NCBI RefSeq assembly: GCF_900114265.1 | Contig: NZ_FPKV01000003.1 | Coordinates: 496,001 to 560,000 of the forward strand | DNA: 64,000 bases | Direction: 5' to 3' | Origin: Flaviramulus basaltis | GTDB lineage: Bacteria > Bacteroidota > Bacteroidia > Flavobacteriales > Flavobacteriaceae | Shown: positions 55,725-64,000 of the stretch, piece after piece | Numbering within the stretch: the stretch's first letter is position 1 | How the letters are laid out: the number at the start of each line of letters is the position of its first letter | Made by a program: the position numbers and the translations under genes | The notes under the pieces: model-generated | Database searches by the model: none | What the model saw: the letters and a program-made list of their open reading frames with translations, nothing else | What the model was told of the DNA's origin: nothing

Positions 55725-58350
55725 TATTAATTGTAAGAGCAACTTCACTAATGCCATAACAAGCATTATTGTTTTCTGCTCTAGCATATAAAATTTGCGA
55801 ATAAGGGTTGGTGTTGTTGTATGGTGATGTAAGTTCATTCTCTTCTATAAGAGCATCTCCGTAGGTTTCGTAATATGAAATTGGGAAGGAAATGGCATTT
55901 ATAGATTGCATTTCAGTACTAATATCATTTAAATTAAAAGTATTGAGCCCATCTTCAGAATTTAACTCATCACAAACTGCAGGTACTAAATAATTTTGAA
56001 TTTGTGTTGTTGAGGTTTCTAAAGTAAGTTCTGCAATGCTAAAGCAATCTGTATTGGTATCTATTACTTTAACATAAATAATTTGTGGGTTTGTGGTGTT
56101 TTTAAAGCTATTAGTGTTTGATATTTCATTTAAGTTATTTTCCGCTTCGTTTATTGAATTAAAAAACTTCAATGAACGATTTGGTGAATTATTGTTTAAT
56201 GTGTTTTCAGCTTCAAGTAAGTTAAAAGTAGTAATATTATCCTTTAAACCATCTTCATCACATTGAATTAATGATGTGTTTGTATACTCAGGTAAAGGAT
56301 TAACGGTAATTTCTATAGCTTCAGAAATTGAAAAGCAATTTGTGCTTAAATTATTCTCAATTCTTGCATAAATATTTTCTTGAAAAGGGGTTTGGTTATA
56401 ATATGAGAAATTTAATGGATTATTGTTTGTTTCTGCATCAATTATTGTTTGATGGTAAGTGATAGAATTTAATGAAGCATTTTGATTTCCTAAAACAGCA
56501 TTGTCAAATTGATGCAAGTCTATTTCAGTTTGTCCATTAGTAACATCTAAATCTGATGTAATTTCCATATCGCATATTTCAATAGAATCAGCCAAGTTTG
56601 CGATTGGTGTATTGAAAACCTCAATTAAAAAAGAAACATTGGTATCGAAACAAGAGTTATTTCCACTAATACCTATTCTTGTGTATATTCTTTGTGTATT
56701 TAAGGTGTTTTCAAACGGAAGAATAATTTCATTTTGGTTTAAATCTGCATCTAGTTGCGAAATATAATATTTTATGCTATAAACTTTTGGATCTTGAGTA
56801 CCTAAACCTTCGGTATTTTGTAAAGAAAAATCAAATATATGTTTACCATCATTATTATCATCACATATTATAATATCGCTTATAGGATTGGTTCTTGGAA
56901 CATCAAAATATTCAACTAGAGCTTCACCTTCTAGCGTGTCACAATCTCCAGAATTTGTTTCAATTAAAACATTATATAAACCAGGTTGAGAGACTTCTAA
57001 ATCAAAATCATTTTCAGTGATTAAAACACCATCTTTTGTCCAAGTATAGGTTGCCCCAGGAACTTCTTCAGCAATTAGGGTGTAAGTGTCTCCAATGCAT
57101 AAGGGGAGATAAATTGATTCAAATTCATTTCTAACAATGTCTATTTTTTCAGCAAAAAAGGAAGTTATAAATGGAGGTAAACCTTGTGTTGAATTTCTAC
57201 TTAAGGCAACAGCATTATGTTCGTAATTACAAGCAAGACCAGAGAGATTAGGATTATTTATAACCGAAAGAAAAGGAGAACCCAAGTCATAAGTTATACT
57301 CATTGCTCTATAAATTTTTCCATTAGGAGCTAATTGTAATGCACCACGATACATTTGCCTATCATCAATTACAATTTCTGAAGCACTTATATTAGTAGCT
57401 GTTAGATCATATTGTAATAATGAGCCATATTGACTTGATGGAATGTTGAATTCTGACTGATCTGCATTAAAATTAGCAGAAACATAAAGCAGTTCATTAT
57501 TTTGTGAAAATTCAACTCCATAAGGCGATTGTGGTTTATTAAAAGGAGAAAAATTAATATTTATTGGTGTTTGATTGCTAACAATTCCGGTTGAAGTATC
57601 AAAATCATATAAATATAGTCCTGATTCTGAATTTGCACATGCTAATTTTGTGCCATCGGGAGATAATTTTAAATATCCTCTAGCGTCATTTACAAAAAGA
57701 GTGAAAGTTGATTTAACTGGGGTTGTATTAACCCCAGTATTAGATACTTCATAAGCATAAAAAGTATTAAAATTAGGATTATTAGAAGGAAGACCATTTG
57801 AAGAAGCAAGTGTAATTACCCAAATAGATTTTGATTCACAGTCTTTTAAAACAGCACTGATTTTTTCTGAACTGTCTAGTAAAAGATTGACGTTTTTACT
57901 TACCACATCTCCTAAACCACCATTTAAACTTAAATCTACAATTGAATAATTAAAACCTCTATCAGGATCTCCATTGCCAACTGCTGTGTCTACAGTAAAA
58001 ACATAGTAAATATTTAAGTCATTTGGTTTAGGAACTACTATGGCCGATTGACTACTAGAAGGGTCGCCATAAAGCCCATTGCCAATAGAACCATTGGCAT
58101 TTGACATGGGCTGATGCAATTTATTCCAAACAGTAATTCCATCTGTATAAAATAGTAAATCACCATTATTATCTGATATAGTTGTACAACCTTCAACGGT
58201 ATTTAACCTTCCATCTGTTAAATTAGATACAGAGCCGTTTGCATTAAAATGAATACCCGCATTTTCACCAAAATACCAATAAGAAGCTTCTTCTTGGCTA
58301 AAAGAAATAGCAAAAATTAAAAAAAATACACCAAAAAAATTTTTTCTCAT
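54994..58350 (-). CDS. T9SS type B surface protein with beta-propeller-like head and four modules (1,118 aa)
   Basis: Signal peptide MRKNFFGVFFLIFAISFSQ. The head, about 20-420, looks like a seven-bladed propeller of the kind found in many flavobacterial T9SS proteins: WYFGENAGIHFNANG opens it, then blades with GYLKLSPDGTKLACANSESG and QLAPNGKIYRAM-type strands. An Ig-like segment precedes four Cys-DxDxDG modules (about 490-880), then an Ig-like region and the type B sorting domain. Its stop is 4 nt upstream of the TTG start of the 818-residue gene, so the two may be cotranscribed. Confidence 0.87.
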   Translation of the reverse strand: MRKNFFGVFFLIFAISFSQEEASYWYFGENAGIHFNANGSVSNLTDGRLNTVEGCTTISDNNGDLLFYTDGITVWNKLHQPMSNANGSIGNGLYGDPSSSQSAIVVPKPNDLNIYYVFTVDTAVGNGDPDRGFNYSIVDLSLNGGLGDVVSKNVNLLLDSSEKISAVLKDCESKSIWVITLASSNGLPSNNPNFNTFYAYEVSNTGVNTTPVKSTFTLFVNDARGYLKLSPDGTKLACANSESGLYLYDFDTSTGIVSNQTPININFSPFNKPQSPYGVEFSQNNELLYVSANFNADQSEFNIPSSQYGSLLQYDLTATNISASEIVIDDRQMYRGALQLAPNGKIYRAMSITYDLGSPFLSVINNPNLSGLACNYEHNAVALSRNSTQGLPPFITSFFAEKIDIVRNEFESIYLPLCIGDTYTLIAEEVPGATYTWTKDGVLITENDFDLEVSQPGLYNVLIETNSGDCDTLEGEALVEYFDVPRTNPISDIIICDDNNDGKHIFDFSLQNTEGLGTQDPKVYSIKYYISQLDADLNQNEIILPFENTLNTQRIYTRIGISGNNSCFDTNVSFLIEVFNTPIANLADSIEICDMEITSDLDVTNGQTEIDLHQFDNAVLGNQNASLNSITYHQTIIDAETNNNPLNFSYYNQTPFQENIYARIENNLSTNCFSISEAIEITVNPLPEYTNTSLIQCDEDGLKDNITTFNLLEAENTLNNNSPNRSLKFFNSINEAENNLNEISNTNSFKNTTNPQIIYVKVIDTNTDCFSIAELTLETSTTQIQNYLVPAVCDELNSEDGLNTFNLNDISTEMQSINAISFPISYYETYGDALIEENELTSPYNNTNPYSQILYARAENNNACYGISEVALTINKLPNIVTEDLMYYCLNTFPETIPIDTAIINDTSDNYTYNWSNGESTYEIQINEPNIYNVTVTNLNGCSKNRTIIIEPSNTASFNEIKVTDVSENNTITVFVSGEGEYEFSLLDANMNVIKPYQDSNVFDNVYPGIYTIAVKDIKNDCGIVNNQVSVIGFPKYFTPNNDGIHDTWQVLGVSDMFQPNTKILIFNRFGKLIKELNPLGEGWNGLFNGEKLPTDDYWFSIKLQDGRIFKNHFTLKY

Positions 58351-58371
58351 CTTTTAAATAGCAAATGCTAT

Positions 58372-58379
58372 CAAAGATA
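58372..58379 (-). promoter_or_regulatory. Candidate -7 element for the 1,118-residue T9SS gene
   Basis: TATCTTTG on the minus strand, 21 nt before the ATG at 58350, in the 29-nt gap after the ABC permease gene. No -33 TTG at the usual distance. Confidence 0.45.
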
Positions 58380-59204
58380 TTATAAATCTCGCTTCTTTAA
58401 TAATCTATAGGATAAAAAGACAAATAGAGCAGTCCAACATAAAACGATAATTATTTCGTTCCAATGTACTGCATAATCATACACCAATTCTGTTTTGTCT
58501 GGAAATTTAGTCATAGCAATTCTTTGAAAAGGTTGGTCTATTAATTTATACATAGATTTTAGCGGAAAGAAATTCTGTATTTTTTCTGCTAAAATATGGT
58601 CAGATTGCCATGTGATTAACCCGAAAATAATCCACTCTAATATGTAAAGTATAAATAAGAATGCTAATGCGAAAGCAGAGCGTTTAACTAACATTCCAAA
58701 AAATAAACATAAGCTAAAAAAGCCAACTAATTTAACAAAATAAGCTACTAGAAAATTGGTTTCTCTAATTATTATAGAAAATTCATTATAACTTGAATAG
58801 TATAAACCAATACATAAAGAAATTAAACCAATTAGTAAGGTTGATATTAATGAAAAGAATACAATAGTATAGAATTTTGATAGTATGAATTCTTTTTTAC
58901 TCAAGCCATCAATTAAGTTTTGTTTAAGTGTTTTATTGCTATATTCATTTCCAATCATACTTACAACCACAATAGCAAAAAAGAATTTAAATTGAGACGC
59001 AAAAAAAGTAGTTAAGTGCCAAATTATAGGAAAATTAAAAACACCTAATTCACCCAATTCTAGTGTGAAGAAACCAAAAACATTTATTTTTATTGAAGAT
59101 AAAAGTATTACAAAAAAAGGCAAAACAAATGATACAAAAATGAGTATTTTACTTGTTCTATTAAGTAATAGCTTTTGTAATTCTAAATTTAAAAGTCGTA
59201 ACAT
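58380..59204 (-). CDS. ABC-2 exporter permease
   Basis: 274 residues with about six membrane helices (starting near 18-38, ending near 250-265). NEYSNKTLKQNLIDGLSKKEFILSK-type coupling segment near 85-110 (quoted in part: NKTLKQNLIDGLSKKEFI) is typical of ABC-2 permeases of the bacteriocin/gliding-associated kind. It follows the ATPase gene by 10 nt; together they form a compact exporter. The next downstream gene is the 1,118-residue T9SS protein, which has its own -7 element, so cotranscription is not required. CCAACCA lies just before its ATG. Confidence 0.88.
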   Translation of the reverse strand: MLRLLNLELQKLLLNRTSKILIFVSFVLPFFVILLSSIKINVFGFFTLELGELGVFNFPIIWHLTTFFASQFKFFFAIVVVSMIGNEYSNKTLKQNLIDGLSKKEFILSKFYTIVFFSLISTLLIGLISLCIGLYYSSYNEFSIIIRETNFLVAYFVKLVGFFSLCLFFGMLVKRSAFALAFLFILYILEWIIFGLITWQSDHILAEKIQNFFPLKSMYKLIDQPFQRIAMTKFPDKTELVYDYAVHWNEIIIVLCWTALFVFLSYRLLKKRDL

Positions 59205-59214
59205 TTGGTTGGAT

Positions 59215-60117
59215 TTAATTTTGTTTGTTATCAGTTAATTGTAAAAATTGTTCTTCTAAACTTTCTTTACGTTGCACTAAATGCGTAAGTATAATACCTT
59301 TTTCAAATAAAAACTTATTAAAATCTTCCGATTTCATGGGTTCATTTAAAAAAGCGGTTACCAAATTGTCTTGCACTTTAATTTTACCAAAAGTCTTAGT
59401 GTTTTCTAATACCTGTATTAATTCATCTTGCTTATTGCATTTTAGCTCAAAAAAACCATGACTAGAAATCATTTCATCTACACGACCGGAATATAATTTA
59501 ACCCCTTTTCTAAGCACTACAACATGCGAGCATACTTTTTCAACTTCATCCAATAAATGGGATGCTAATAAAATAGTAGTGCCTTTGGCTGCAATTTGCT
59601 TGATAATTTCTCTAATTTGATGAATCCCTTGAGGATCTAAACCGTTTGTCGGCTCATCAAGAATTAAAATTTCAGGGTCGTTTAAAAGGGCGGAAGCAAT
59701 AGCCAAACGCTGTTTCATACCTAAGGAATAGGTTCTAAATTTGCTTTCTTTTCTTTCTAAAAGCCCAACAATTGCAAGCTTTTCGTCTATTTTACTGTAA
59801 TCAATACCTTTTATTTTGCAAACTAATTTTAAGTTTTGAAATGCTGTCATGTAGGGATAAAAATTCGGGTTTTCAATAATGGCTCCTACTTTTTTTAAAG
59901 CATCATGTGTGGTAGTATTTCCATCAAACCAATGAAAATTTCCTTCTGTTTTATTTACTACGTTTAAAACAATGCCAAGTGTTGTAGATTTTCCACTTCC
60001 GTTAGGACCTAAAATACCATAAACATTGCCTTTGTTTATAGTAAATGATAAATCTTTTACCGCAGTTAAATACCCAAATTTTTTAGTGAGATTGTTAATT
60101 GTAAGAATGGATTCCAA
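59215..60117 (-). CDS. ABC exporter ATP-binding protein (BcrA/GldA-like), TTG start
   Basis: 300 residues. The start is a TTG at 60117 (MESILTINNL as read); no in-frame ATG lies between it and an upstream stop, and homologues begin at this point. Walker A GPNGSGKST at 37-45, signature YSLGMKQRLAIASALL near 128, Walker B EILILDEPTNGLDPQG near 152 and H-loop LLASHLLDEVEK near 183 are complete. A 75-residue C-terminal extension follows. Pairs with the permease downstream. Related to BcrA-type exporters and to the GldA gliding ATPase family; substrate unknown. Confidence 0.9.
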   Translation of the reverse strand: MESILTINNLTKKFGYLTAVKDLSFTINKGNVYGILGPNGSGKSTTLGIVLNVVNKTEGNFHWFDGNTTTHDALKKVGAIIENPNFYPYMTAFQNLKLVCKIKGIDYSKIDEKLAIVGLLERKESKFRTYSLGMKQRLAIASALLNDPEILILDEPTNGLDPQGIHQIREIIKQIAAKGTTILLASHLLDEVEKVCSHVVVLRKGVKLYSGRVDEMISSHGFFELKCNKQDELIQVLENTKTFGKIKVQDNLVTAFLNEPMKSEDFNKFLFEKGIILTHLVQRKESLEEQFLQLTDNKQN

Positions 60118-60191
60118 ACTATAATGGTTTATATGCTAACGGCTAAATTAGCAAGGGTTAGTTATAAAGGTATGACGATGGTCTTTAATTT

Positions 60192-60226
60192 TTGTTACAA
60201 GAATATTAATAAAAGCGTTAAATTTG
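60192..60226 (+). promoter_or_regulatory. Candidate promoter of the 363-residue gene
   Basis: TTG at 60192-60194 and TAAATTTG at 60219-60226, separated by 24 nt, one more than the usual 17-23 nt spacer of flavobacterial promoters. The -7 ends 16 nt before the ATG at 60243. Confidence 0.45.
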
Positions 60227-60242
60227 AATAAGTTTCAAGCCC

Positions 60243-61334
60243 ATGCAAGATTTAAAAATATCAAAAAAAAAACCATCGTTTCCTATTACCTCTAAATTAA
60301 ACGATTATCTAACAGAATACAACAGAAATATAAAAATCCCAATTTTTTATGATGATTTGTTGCGCTTTCAAGGGTCTATTGTTGTTTACGATAAGGAGGA
60401 TAATGATACCCTTTGGATACGTGTTTATTACAATGATTACGAAAGAGAAGAGATTGACTTATCATTAAAAAAAGTCTATACCATTTTACATTCAGATGGT
60501 AATGAAGATACTATTCCGTTTTTAAATGTTGATGCGATTGATTATTGCACATTTGGAAATTCTAAACCATTTAGAATTAAAATTAGAAATATTTTAAATG
60601 ATAATTACACCTATTTTTATGTAAAAACTGCTGATGCTTCTCGTGTTTATGGTTTGGAACTAGAGCACATGTTATCACCCTATAACTTGAATTTTTTAGT
60701 ATATAAAAGTACATTAATTGAAGAACATATAGCAGGAATTCCAGGTGATGAGTTTATTAAGAATTTTTTGCCAAAATGCGATAAATCTGAAAAATCTCAA
60801 ATAGCAAAAGAGTTTGTAAAGTTTAATGAACGTTGTATGATTAGGCTTTTAGGTGATATGCGCTCGTACAATTATGTTATTGTGCCTACACACGATTTTG
60901 ATCATGTGGTTTATAAAATAAGACCTATAGATTTTGATCAGCAATCTTATGAAGGTAAGTTTAATATTTACCGACCACAGTTTTTTAAAGAAAATTTAAA
61001 AATGGTAGAATTGGTTTCAGAAAGTATGCAGAAACTATCCATTCATCAATATAAAACAGAAGAACGTTCTATTTTAGTAAAACGTTTAAAGAGTTTTCAT
61101 GATAGAATTGATGAACTTTTAGCTTGTATGTTTGAAGATAAAATATCTAAAGACGAAAATATAGATTTATTAAAGACGAAAATATTTGAATATACCCAAG
61201 ACGTAAATTTTAAAAATTGCAGAAATATGGGTGAAATTCTAAAATTTTCTTTAGAATTTTTAACGCGTAATTACGAAAATGTAAACTTGGAAAATTTAAG
61301 ACAAAAACGGAATATTAATTCCAGTTTTCGTTAA
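60243..61334 (+). CDS. Conserved flavobacterial protein, function unknown
   Basis: 363 residues, cytoplasmic, no signal. The beta-rich N-terminal half (DLLRFQGSIVVYDKEDNDTL, VYYNDYEREEIDLSLKK) is followed by KIRNILNDNYTYFYVKTAD, then a helical region and the sequence KIRPIDFDQQSYEGK near 236-250, which recalls kinase-fold activation regions without the usual catalytic set; I do not assign a family. It converges on the pRiA4b ORF-3-like gene with a 20-bp overlap (61315-61334), the only such overlap here. Confidence 0.7.
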   Translation: MQDLKISKKKPSFPITSKLNDYLTEYNRNIKIPIFYDDLLRFQGSIVVYDKEDNDTLWIRVYYNDYEREEIDLSLKKVYTILHSDGNEDTIPFLNVDAIDYCTFGNSKPFRIKIRNILNDNYTYFYVKTADASRVYGLELEHMLSPYNLNFLVYKSTLIEEHIAGIPGDEFIKNFLPKCDKSEKSQIAKEFVKFNERCMIRLLGDMRSYNYVIVPTHDFDHVVYKIRPIDFDQQSYEGKFNIYRPQFFKENLKMVELVSESMQKLSIHQYKTEERSILVKRLKSFHDRIDELLACMFEDKISKDENIDLLKTKIFEYTQDVNFKNCRNMGEILKFSLEFLTRNYENVNLENLRQKRNINSSFR

Positions 61335-61827
61335 AATCTAAATCCTCATAATCATCTACATCAATACCATCTTCAAACTCATCATAATCCTCATCTACAT
61401 CAGCTTCAAATAATTTTTCGGGGGCGTTGTCAGGGACTTGACCTTGAACAAACATAAGGTTAGGGTAGTCGTTTCCTTCTGTTTCATCTACAATTTCGGC
61501 AAGTTCAACATAAAATGTCCACATACTTAAAAAGTCGTAAACATATATAAGTTTGGTTTGCATTTCATGTATAACACTATCTAAGGATGTTTCATTCATT
61601 AAACGAGCCGATGCCTCATCACTTAAATCGAATAAAGAGATTTCCTCACCTTGTTCCCAAACATCATTACTTATATAAAAAGAAGCCATTTCTGTACCAT
61701 CAAAACCAAACGATTGTGTGATAATGTTATGTAAATCTTCAAGCGTATCTGTTTCACGAATTTCTAAATCGCGAAAAACATCCTCATCAGTATCGTTGTC
61801 TAAAATAACTCTAAATCTATAAATCAT
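61315..61827 (-). CDS. pRiA4b ORF-3-like protein
   Basis: 170 residues. IYRFRVILDNDTDEDVFRDL, then EIRETDTLEDLHNIITQSFGFD and ASFYISNDVWEQGEEIS fit the plasmid pRiA4b ORF-3 family, whose proteins are small, acidic and of unknown function; this copy has an extra acidic tail (ADVDEDYDEFEDGIDVDDYE). Single gene with a U-rich leader region; it overlaps the convergent hypothetical gene by 20 bp at their 3' ends. Confidence 0.85.
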   Translation of the reverse strand: MIYRFRVILDNDTDEDVFRDLEIRETDTLEDLHNIITQSFGFDGTEMASFYISNDVWEQGEEISLFDLSDEASARLMNETSLDSVIHEMQTKLIYVYDFLSMWTFYVELAEIVDETEGNDYPNLMFVQGQVPDNAPEKLFEADVDEDYDEFEDGIDVDDYEDLDFNENWN

Positions 61828-61864
61828 TACTAAAAAAATATGCTACAAAGGTAGACTTTTTTAA

Positions 61865-62881
61865 TTATTTTGTAAAACGATGTAATGTAAATGTCATAGC
61901 ACTTAATAAGAAAAATGCACCTATTTGATGTGCCACACCTAACCACACCGGAACTTGTAATATTATGGTGAAAACACCAAGTAAAAATTGAATAAAAACT
62001 ATAATTAGTAGGCTGTTTATAGCTCTTGATTGATATATTGTAAGGATTAGTTTTCTTGATTTTAAATAGATTGCTATAATAAAACCAACAACAATATAAG
62101 CTAAAGTTCTGTGAACAAATTGTACGCCACTTTTACCTTCAATAAAGTTTTTGTAAACAGGGTTTTGTTCAATATATACTGTTTCGTGTATAAATTTCCC
62201 TTCGTTCATCATTGGCCAATGGTTGTGTATAAAACCAGCGTCTAAACCAGCTACAAAAGCACCGTATATAATTTGAATTATTAATAGGGCTAGTCCAAAA
62301 CGGATTAAATTCCTAAAGGACTTACTAATTTCTTTTTTAGTTGGAAACATTAAATCTAATGCTACCCAAAACGTATATGCAAATGTTAAGAAGGCTGTTG
62401 TTAAATGTGCAGATAGCCTGTAATGACTAACATCAGGGTTATTTACTAAACCACTTTTAACCATATACCAACCTAAAAAACCTTGAAAAGCACCAAGACA
62501 TAATAATACAACTGATTTTTTAATGGTTGGTTTAGTGAGTTGTTTGGTTATTAAAAAGTATAAAAATGGTAGAAAAAAGACTAAGCCAATAAAACGACCA
62601 ATAACACGGTGTAACCATTCCCAGAAGTAAATATCTTTAAAATCTTGTAAACCAAAATGGTTGTTTAGTTTTTGGTATTCGGGATATTGTTTATATAAAT
62701 CAAAAGCCTGTTGCCATTCAACATCATTCATTGGTGGAATAGTTCCTGATATTAATTTATAGTTAGATATTGATAAACCTGAATGTGTAAGTCTGGTAAT
62801 ACCTCCAACTATTACCATGATAAAAATAAGTAAACACCCAGTTAAGAGCCAGTAAATTACTTTTTTATTGTCCTTTTTCAT
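61865..62881 (-). CDS. ctaA: Heme A synthase, COX15/CtaA family
   Basis: 338 residues, eight membrane helices. Converts heme O to heme A for cytochrome oxidase. The paired histidine motifs are visible: WEWLHRVIGR near 89-98, SHYRLSAHLTTAF near 152-164, FVHRTLAYIVVG near 255-266 and VAHQIGAFFLL near 318-328. The opening VIYWLLTGCLLIFIMVIVGGITRLTHSG is cut short here to VIVGGITRLTHSGLS, the family hallmark. It starts 3 nt after the tRNA nucleotidyltransferase stop, so the two are cotranscribed. Confidence 0.93.
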   Translation of the reverse strand: MKKDNKKVIYWLLTGCLLIFIMVIVGGITRLTHSGLSISNYKLISGTIPPMNDVEWQQAFDLYKQYPEYQKLNNHFGLQDFKDIYFWEWLHRVIGRFIGLVFFLPFLYFLITKQLTKPTIKKSVVLLCLGAFQGFLGWYMVKSGLVNNPDVSHYRLSAHLTTAFLTFAYTFWVALDLMFPTKKEISKSFRNLIRFGLALLIIQIIYGAFVAGLDAGFIHNHWPMMNEGKFIHETVYIEQNPVYKNFIEGKSGVQFVHRTLAYIVVGFIIAIYLKSRKLILTIYQSRAINSLLIIVFIQFLLGVFTIILQVPVWLGVAHQIGAFFLLSAMTFTLHRFTK

Positions 62882-62884
62882 GAC

Positions 62885-64000
62885 TTAAATACTTTCTTTT
62901 AAACCTAAACGATTGCCTTCTTTTAGCATAAGTTGTCGAGCTGCTTCATATTCATTTGGAATTTCTCCCTCTAAAATAGCTTCTTTTATAACCTCTTTTA
63001 TTCTACCAATTTCTCGTGATGGTTTAATATTGAAGGTTTTCATGATTTCTTCACCAGAAATTGGTGGTTGAAAATTGCGTATATGATCACGTTCTTCAAC
63101 TTCAATAATTTTTTCGCGAACAATTTTAAAATTGTTATGGTACTTATTGAACTTACTAGGGTTTTTAGTTGTGATATCTGCTTCACAAAGCGTCATTAAA
63201 TCATCAACATAATCACCGGCATCAAACACCAAACGCCGCACTGCAGAGTCGGTTACGATATCTTGAGCTAAAACAATAGGACGAGAACTCATAAACACCA
63301 TTTTTTGAACAAACTTCATTTTGTCATTCAAAGGCATTTTTAAACGTTTGAATAAATGAAATACCATTTTAGAACCTTCAAACTCATGGGCATGAAATGT
63401 CCAGCCTACTTTTTTGCTAAATTTTTTTGTTGGTGCTTTGCCAATATCATGCAATAAAGCAGCCCAACGCAGCCAAAGATTGTTAGTGTTTTCTGATATA
63501 TTATCAACAACTTCTAAGGTGTGATAAAAATTATCTTTGTGGCGTTGTCCTTCAACTTCATCAATACCTTTTAGAGCTGTTAATTCTGGTAAAATATAGT
63601 CTAATAAACCTGTTTTTTCTAATAACAAAAAGCCAATAGATGGTTTGCTACTTTTAAGAATTTTATTGAGTTCTGTTATTATACGTTCTTCAGTGATAAT
63701 TTTAATTCTATGACTATTTTTTGTTATAGAATTTAAAGACTCTTTTTCAATTACAAAATCTAATTGAGTTGCAAATCTAATAGCACGCATCATACGTAAT
63801 GGGTCGTCGCTGTAGGTAATATCAGGATTTAAAGGTGTACGGATTATTTTGGTTTTTAAATCTTCAACACCATTAAAAGGATCCAATAAATCACCAAAAT
63901 TAGATTCGCTTAAATTTAAAGCTAAAGCATTTATAGTGAAATCGCGTCTGTTTTGGTCATCTTGAAGTGACCCATTTTCAACTGCTGGATTTCTACTATT
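62885..64000 (-). CDS. tRNA nucleotidyltransferase (CCA-adding type), 3' part, cut by window end
   Basis: 371 residues visible, continuing past 64000. The frame stays open from the window edge: [11 protein letters not shown], the poly(A)-polymerase-type head motif, is present just inside, followed by [33 protein letters not shown] and an HD domain ([13 protein letters not shown] near 170 of the visible part). This fits a class II tRNA nucleotidyltransferase that maintains CCA ends and may also hydrolyse phosphoesters through its HD domain. The nucleotide-binding GGxVRD region lies outside the window. Coupled to ctaA with a 3-nt gap. Confidence 0.93.
   Translation of the reverse strand, partial: NSRNPAVENGSLQDDQNRRDFTINALALNLSESNFGDLLDPFNGVEDLKTKIIRTPLNPDITYSDDPLRMMRAIRFATQLDFVIEKESLNSITKNSHRIKIITEERIITELNKILKSSKPSIGFLLLEKTGLLDYILPELTALKGIDEVEGQRHKDNFYHTLEVVDNISENTNNLWLRWAALLHDIGKAPTKKFSKKVGWTFHAHEFEGSKMVFHLFKRLKMPLNDKMKFVQKMVFMSSRPIVLAQDIVTDSAVRRLVFDAGDYVDDLMTLCEADITTKNPSKFNKYHNNFKIVREKIIEVEERDHIRNFQPPISGEEIMKTFNIKPSREIGRIKEVIKEAILEGEIPNEYEAARQLMLKEGNRLGLKESI

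Overview
The window is ordinary chromosomal DNA from a member of the Bacteroidota, almost certainly a (probably marine) Flavobacteriaceae species. The evidence is strong AT richness, A-rich leaders without Shine-Dalgarno sequences, several TAnnTTTG -7 promoter elements, SusC-type plug sequence, DUF6090 proteins, and four secreted proteins ending in a type IX secretion (T9SS) type B gliding-motility C-terminal domain. The genus cannot be fixed from this stretch. I see no rRNA, tRNA, CRISPR array, prophage or insertion sequence.

Layout. (1) 1-6079: two terminators of an off-window gene, then a packed plus-strand unit: ABC exporter ATPase and permease, MscS channel, outer-membrane protein, NtrC-type regulator without a DNA-binding domain, and a four-helix membrane protein. 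(2) 6097-10962: an exported coiled-coil protein, a 5'-truncated flavodoxin-fold pseudogene, a PPK2 polyphosphate kinase, a lipoprotein that is only a SusC-like plug, an exported M28 peptidase and an exported DinB-like protein. (3) 11000-15334: four tandem DUF6090 paralogues and an APC permease, all minus strand. (4) 15360-33132: a long minus-strand accessory region with three kinds of membrane acyltransferase (DUF1624/HGSNAT-like, DUF418, MBOAT with an SGNH-like partner), an SDR, an epimerase-like reductase, an O-methyltransferase, an EthD protein, a lipoprotein RidA, an M1 peptidase, a prolyl-iminopeptidase-like lipoprotein, an AmpG/PAT-type transporter, and four exported NTF2-fold proteins carrying six NTF2 domains. 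(5) 33319-38083: two paralogous TPR/HisKA_2 histidine kinases facing each other around one LytTR response regulator. (6) 38217-45083: housekeeping genes (sterol-desaturase-like enzyme, lysA, sucC, DUF1456, TerB-like, uvrB). (7) 45111-58350: four large T9SS type B surface proteins built from about 21 repeats of a Cys-DxDxDG module of roughly 95 residues. (8) 58380-64000: a second ABC exporter, a conserved hypothetical, a pRiA4b ORF-3-like protein, heme A synthase and the 3' part of a tRNA nucleotidyltransferase cut by the window end.

The parts most likely to hide undescribed biology are the DUF6090 array coupled to an amino-acid permease, the exported NTF2/RidA/peptidase/acyltransferase region (including a 106-bp direct repeat flanking the M1 peptidase gene and a 40-codon lipoprotein ORF made by that repeat), the kinase-regulator-kinase cassette, and the repeat-expanded T9SS cluster with a 12-fold GAT microsatellite. 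All functional links across genes are inferred from order and spacing; no database search was possible.
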